A program made the translations under genes and the position numbers. Below, in pieces: positions 31,201-35,100 of a DNA stretch of 35,100 bases. Each line of letters begins with the position of its first letter. Position 1 is the first letter of the stretch. Source of the DNA: Coxiellaceae bacterium UBA6002 (lineage in GTDB: Bacteria; Pseudomonadota; Gammaproteobacteria; UBA6002); NCBI GenBank assembly GCA_002429595.1, contig DJAM01000080.1, positions 1 to 35,100 on the forward strand. The letters are read 5' to 3'. The notes under the pieces are model-generated. The model searched no databases and was not told the DNA's origin. It saw only the letters and a program-made list of their open reading frames with translations.

Positions 31201-32817
31201 CTAACCACATTTTAGAGTAATGACTTCTTTATCTGTTTGTTTTAAGCTAATCTTATCCTGAATTAATTGCTGTATTTTTTGCATCTTTCTAGTAACTGAC
31301 TCTGCGACAACCAAAGAGGCGTCGGCATTGAAATGGCTTTGAACATAGTCCGTCGTTTCTAGATGGATTGTATTTAAAATGTCGTCATGTTGGATGAGGA
31401 ATTCATTAAATTGTGGATGGATAAACATCAGATTTAATGCAGTTTCTTGTCGTCGTGTTAGTTCAGCGATAACTCTTTTTATCTCCTCTTGGTTAAAGTT
31501 AACTTTACCATTTAATGCCAAGTAGAATTCAGGAGTTAAAATGCATAATTTTAGTCTGGCATAAAACTTTTCCGAAAGATATTGCGGCTCTTTACGTGCT
31601 ATGTCGGCTTTCTCAGTAGATGAATATATTCCGCTCGTGCAGCGATTTTTTTCATATTTTTCTGAAGGATTAATAACATCGCAAAAATCAAAGTCAACCT
31701 TTGAAAAAAAGCATCCATCAATCTCTAATGATGAAACACCGTAATTTTCCATGTTGGGATCCTTTTCATCTAAAAAATTTAAAACTTCATCAATCAAACC
31801 TGTTCCTGGAAAAAATTTAGGTGTAGAGGCGTTAGCTAATTCCTTAATTTTCAAAAACACTCGATCATCGATCGCTGAAGTTTTATATGCAGTCAGTTTT
31901 CTAGAGCCGGTTAAACCATTGCTAAATAATCTTTCTGAAGAAAAATGTTTTTTGCTAACGAAAGCAGCTAGCTTAGAGGAAAAAATTTCATTTTGGTGAG
32001 GACGTGAGGAATCACGTAAAAATATAATTTTTATACCATTAGACGCTAAAAATAGTTCATTTCTTGTGGCGCCTTTTTGTAACTTTTGCCATCTTTGAAA
32101 GATCGTGTATTGGCTTATATCTTTGATGCCTCTTTTGACGCTAAAAGATTTCTGCCTTAAAAATGGTTTTGATAAGCCGAGCGGTCTCAAAAAACTAATT
32201 CCGAAGTATTCTACTTGAGTTCTTATTTTTTTTCCCAGAATCAAACTATTCAGGAAAAGCGGGATATCATCTTTTTCATGCAGGAACTCCAATCGAGTTT
32301 CAGGGAAACCAAAGCTATAATTTTTTCTCATTTTGAGGTTTATTTTAAAGACTAATAAATAGCTATTTACCAGAGGTATGTATTCTAAAAACCGATCTTG
32401 TTTATCCGGGGAAAGTTCTTGTCCTGAAGCAACTTGTTGGACAATGCTCTCTTGAAGATCTTTAAAAATTTTTTTGTAACTATCGTAGATAGCCAAAATA
32501 ATTTTATTAACAAGTCCTAACAAACCATCATGGAGGTAGTCATTGGTTTCATTTTTTAAATGATTGATGAATGCGGTAACAACTTGCGTATTGAGTGGCT
32601 GTCCTTCTTTAAGCGTTTTCATGAGATCGATGATAGCTTTTGGAATGACCACGTCTTCAGGCAGTCCACGTGCTTTGAAATACTTCATAATTAATTCGAC
32701 TTGGTGATTGTAGTATTCATCTACGTTTGCAAAACGATGTGACTTATCTAAGTGAAAATACTCTTTCGCTTGAGTTTCATTAAGACAAAAATTTCGGATG
32801 GCATCTTTTAATTTCAT
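31201..32817 (-). CDS. Hypothetical protein, possible kinase-like effector
   Basis: 538 residues, no family recognised with certainty. The helical N-terminal half (about 1-200) contains amphipathic segments. Around 255-285, KIIFLRDSSRPHQNEIFSSK then LAAFVSKKHF resembles the N-lobe of HipA/phosphoinositide-kinase-like proteins found among Legionella and Coxiella effectors (a lysine/arginine strand followed by 'E.f.skLa'). About 355-375, NYGVSSLEIDGCFFSKVDFD recalls their 'N.GV..dg...KiDf' active-site segment (candidate Asn and Asp). The C-terminal about 150 residues are helical. No signal peptide, no Shine-Dalgarno. It begins 35 nt downstream of the F-box/ankyrin gene's stop and is probably co-transcribed with it. 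The kinase-like reading is speculative. Confidence 0.6.
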   Translation of the reverse strand: MKLKDAIRNFCLNETQAKEYFHLDKSHRFANVDEYYNHQVELIMKYFKARGLPEDVVIPKAIIDLMKTLKEGQPLNTQVVTAFINHLKNETNDYLHDGLLGLVNKIILAIYDSYKKIFKDLQESIVQQVASGQELSPDKQDRFLEYIPLVNSYLLVFKINLKMRKNYSFGFPETRLEFLHEKDDIPLFLNSLILGKKIRTQVEYFGISFLRPLGLSKPFLRQKSFSVKRGIKDISQYTIFQRWQKLQKGATRNELFLASNGIKIIFLRDSSRPHQNEIFSSKLAAFVSKKHFSSERLFSNGLTGSRKLTAYKTSAIDDRVFLKIKELANASTPKFFPGTGLIDEVLNFLDEKDPNMENYGVSSLEIDGCFFSKVDFDFCDVINPSEKYEKNRCTSGIYSSTEKADIARKEPQYLSEKFYARLKLCILTPEFYLALNGKVNFNQEEIKRVIAELTRRQETALNLMFIHPQFNEFLIQHDDILNTIHLETTDYVQSHFNADASLVVAESVTRKMQKIQQLIQDKISLKQTDKEVITLKCG

Positions 32818-32851
32818 GTTTAATTCAGATTTTAGTTACTGTAACAGTGCC

Positions 32852-35014
32852 CTATTGTTTTGGGCGAATAGTTGCGGATGGCTCTTTACTCTGTTGGCTG
32901 CTTCGAGGCTGTTGGCAGGGTTTTTTAGCTCCAGGGGGACTAAGAAACCCGAGCTTACGTTTGGCTGCTTCAGCCGCAGTTGGGTTGATCATGTGAACAT
33001 TATTTTTAGCCGGATCAACAGGTGGCAAAATAAACTTCATGATAAAGCATAATTTTTCTTGCGGAATTTTCCTTTCATGCGCCAATAAGGATTTCATTAA
33101 AAAATTAGCTTGTAACAGTGGATTGCCTCCATTAGATATAAAACTTTGCCAGGTAAATTTTAATGTTGCGGCTATTTGATAAGAAAAGACAAAAACGTCT
33201 TGAGCAGGTGCAAATCTCCTTACGATGGGCAGCTCTAGTATTTCAATGACTTGTTGTAATAGGGACTGCTCACTGGAAGAACTTTTTAGTATCCAAAGAT
33301 TCAGCAGGGTAACTACTTCATAATTTCCATAAATCTTAGCGCGAACCAATGCTCGAACTTTTGCTAACATCACCCATTCCAAAGAAATACCCTTATCAAG
33401 TAGATCCACAGCCAATCCAAGATTGCAGGTATCTGCAGCAAATAGTAAGATTAAGCACTGCGCAATCTCTGGATGTTCACAGGTAATCATAATTGGTGCG
33501 TAGCTCATGAAAAGTGTATATGGGTTAGCACCCTGTAGAATTAACAACCTAACTATTTCAAGAGCACCACTTGATGCGGCTAGATAAAGGGCTGTATGGC
33601 CTAAACCATCAAGTACATCAGGTGTCGTAGTTTTTTGTATCACCTCTCTTGTTATTTCGATATCACCCGATAAACAGGCAGTATGAAGAGGTGTGCTTCC
33701 ATCCTCGCGCATTCTATGAACATCTGCGCCCTTATCGAGTAGCAGTTTCACAATTGCTAGCCATTTTTTATCAATAGCAACATCTAAGCAGCGCCCAAGA
33801 TCAACAGCAACATTTGCGGAAGCTGCTTTTTCGAGTACGACTCTAGCCACCTCAAAGCGCCCGTAGATAGCAGCATCAACCAACATGTTGTCCAGTAGCC
33901 TTTGATCAACCGGGCGTTCTAATAATTGTCTAAAGACCAAGTGATAATTGCGCCTTGCCGCTGTCATCAGCGTTTGTTCCTTCACAGGCTTCGTGTGAGG
34001 GTGACTGATGAGAAGCTTCACAACAACGTGGTGATTTGCTGCAGCTGCTAGTTCTAGTGCTGTTTGTCCAGCTTGTTCCTTATTAACGTCTATGTTTTTC
34101 GATAATAAAACCTTTACAGATTCAACATAGCCATGTGATGCGGCTAAATGCAGAGCTGTTTCCTGCGCAAGATTACAAACATTAAAGTCAATATCTTCAG
34201 AGGCAAGCCTGGCTAGTATTTTATGGTGGCCGTACCTAGCGGCATAATGTAGGGGGGTCATGCCCTTGGAGTCCGGAAGGTGAGTTGCTTTTGATCTTAA
34301 TAGAAAATCCACAACAGCCCAGTGACCATATTCACATGCAAGATGGAGGGGGGTTTTTCCGTCATTACAAGCTATATTAAGTGAGTTAGAATCAGCTGTC
34401 AGCCTTTGTACTTCTTCTAATCTTCCATAAGATGCTGCCCAATGGAGTAGTATCATTCCCTCGGCATTTCTAGTTTTACCATTGGTATAATGCTTTGCGG
34501 CATCGCTGTAAAAAAATTGTAGTAAATCGCGTCGTCCATGCCGACTGGCTAGAAGTAAGAGACTTTCATTATCACCAAAGGAAGACCAAATTGAATATAA
34601 TCGCTGTGCATGTGGAGTCATTCCAAGGAGCCCTGGTGGAGGAGGGATGTTCTCAAACTTTTCCAAGGTATAGCGGTTCCAGCGTATTTTATTACATAGA
34701 CGAAAGTAAGAAGGCAAAAACCATTGATTAAATGAATTGAGCATCGAAACCATCTTCTGTTTTCTAACTCTAAATCGCTCCTTGTATAACAAAAGATAGT
34801 CCTGACCGGTTTCTTCGGGAATATTAAAATTGGGAAAGTCTTGCTTTAAACGGGACTTCCAGTGTAGTTGTGATGGGTTCGTGCCCATTTTTAATCGATG
34901 ATACATTGCAAGACAAGTTAGCTGAACATTGACGTAAGTGATCGGATCTCCAACATATTCTAAGATAATACTTAGAATATCAGCAGGAAGTTTTGTCCAA
35001 TCAGGTTTTAGCAT
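32852..35014 (-). CDS. F-box and ankyrin-repeat protein
   Basis: 720 residues. Residues 1-60 form an F-box: DWTKLPADILSIILEYVGDP with the LP-x-[ED]-[IL] start, then VQLTCLAMYHRL and WKSRLKQDFPN. From about 185 to 510 there are at least eight ankyrin repeats, such as GKTPLHLACEYGHWAVVDFL, GMTPLHYAARYGHHKILARL, ETALHLAASHGYVESVKVLL, STPLHTACLSGDIEITREVI and HTALYLAASSGALEIVRLLI. The rest is helical and the tail is basic, Pro/Ser/Gln-rich. F-box/ankyrin proteins are known Legionella effectors (e.g. AnkB) that bind host Skp1. AAGAG is 7 nt from the ATG and partly within a hairpin. Head of a probable two-gene operon. Confidence 0.9.
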   Translation of the reverse strand: MLKPDWTKLPADILSIILEYVGDPITYVNVQLTCLAMYHRLKMGTNPSQLHWKSRLKQDFPNFNIPEETGQDYLLLYKERFRVRKQKMVSMLNSFNQWFLPSYFRLCNKIRWNRYTLEKFENIPPPPGLLGMTPHAQRLYSIWSSFGDNESLLLLASRHGRRDLLQFFYSDAAKHYTNGKTRNAEGMILLHWAASYGRLEEVQRLTADSNSLNIACNDGKTPLHLACEYGHWAVVDFLLRSKATHLPDSKGMTPLHYAARYGHHKILARLASEDIDFNVCNLAQETALHLAASHGYVESVKVLLSKNIDVNKEQAGQTALELAAAANHHVVVKLLISHPHTKPVKEQTLMTAARRNYHLVFRQLLERPVDQRLLDNMLVDAAIYGRFEVARVVLEKAASANVAVDLGRCLDVAIDKKWLAIVKLLLDKGADVHRMREDGSTPLHTACLSGDIEITREVIQKTTTPDVLDGLGHTALYLAASSGALEIVRLLILQGANPYTLFMSYAPIMITCEHPEIAQCLILLFAADTCNLGLAVDLLDKGISLEWVMLAKVRALVRAKIYGNYEVVTLLNLWILKSSSSEQSLLQQVIEILELPIVRRFAPAQDVFVFSYQIAATLKFTWQSFISNGGNPLLQANFLMKSLLAHERKIPQEKLCFIMKFILPPVDPAKNNVHMINPTAAEAAKRKLGFLSPPGAKKPCQQPRSSQQSKEPSATIRPKQ

Positions 35015-35022
35015 TTTAGTCT

Positions 35023-35065
35023 CTTAAGGATAAAAAAAATCAATTATAGACTCGTTATCCTTAAG
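35023..35065 (-). promoter_or_regulatory. 5'-leader inverted repeat before the F-box/ankyrin gene
   Basis: CTTAAGGATAA (35023-35033) and TTATCCTTAAG (35055-35065) are perfect 11-bp complements with a 21-nt loop, just upstream of the ATG at 35014. The inner arm touches the TTAAGAG ribosome site, so it could be an operator or an RNA hairpin that masks translation. Confidence 0.45.
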
Positions 35066-35100
35066 GTTGTCTTAATGAGATCCGATGTGTGTGGATTAGC

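Overview
This AT-rich 35.1 kb window looks like accessory chromosome from a host-associated gammaproteobacterium, most likely of the Legionellales (Legionella, Coxiella or Berkiella-like). That placement is inference. It rests on many eukaryote-like proteins (a Hanks-type Ser/Thr kinase, F-box proteins, ankyrin repeats, Sel1/TPR arrays) beside ordinary gammaproteobacterial genes (dgcZ, yjdM, a DUF167 protein, SulP). No rRNA, tRNA, CRISPR array or complete insertion sequence was seen.

Layout. 150-2468: a kinase with a long helical tail, then a GNAT acetyltransferase. 2686-6462: a copper module, made of a multicopper oxidase whose C-terminus continues into a CopB/PcoB-like domain, followed by an MFS transporter; a dyad-symmetric candidate operator lies upstream. 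6484-11164: DUF167 protein, SulP transporter, Tat-exported hemerythrin-like protein, ABM monooxygenase, zinc-sensing diguanylate cyclase DgcZ and YjdM. 11268-11590 is a second, roughly 95% identical copy of only the 3' end of the MFS gene. 11698-14962: an SDR oxidoreductase and a Sel1/ankyrin protein ending in an HEXXH zincin-like domain.

15463-20109 is the most distinctive part, a compact RiPP locus. It contains a fused leader-binding/E1-like/YcaO cyclodehydratase (GTG start), an 82-residue NHLP-type precursor ending in a Cys/Ser/Thr-rich core, an Old Yellow Enzyme flavoprotein in the same direction, and a divergent LysR regulator. It resembles thiazole/oxazole-modified peptide (TOMM) systems, but no SagB-type dehydrogenase, protease or exporter is present in the window. 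An OYE-family partner would be unusual.

20153-21051 is a 5'-truncated, frameshifted DUF917 pseudogene, followed by a PAP2 phosphatase. 22027-35014 is dominated by probable effectors or host-interaction proteins: a TPR/Sel1-like protein, a beta-propeller protein with a C-terminal F-box-like motif paired with a protein whose C-terminus looks like an ADP-ribosyltransferase, a membrane-anchored F-box protein, a possible kinase-like protein, and an F-box/ankyrin protein. Between these lie an intact-looking subclass B3 metallo-beta-lactamase, a second ABM protein, a DCC-DUF4166 fusion, a small Tyr/Pro-rich secreted protein, and a 186-bp MITE with perfect 19-bp terminal repeats and a 9-bp target duplication.

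Taken together, copper and oxygen or oxidant handling, c-di-GMP signalling, a putative modified peptide and several eukaryote-like proteins would suit life inside protist cells. All functional calls come from reading motifs by eye; no database search was run.
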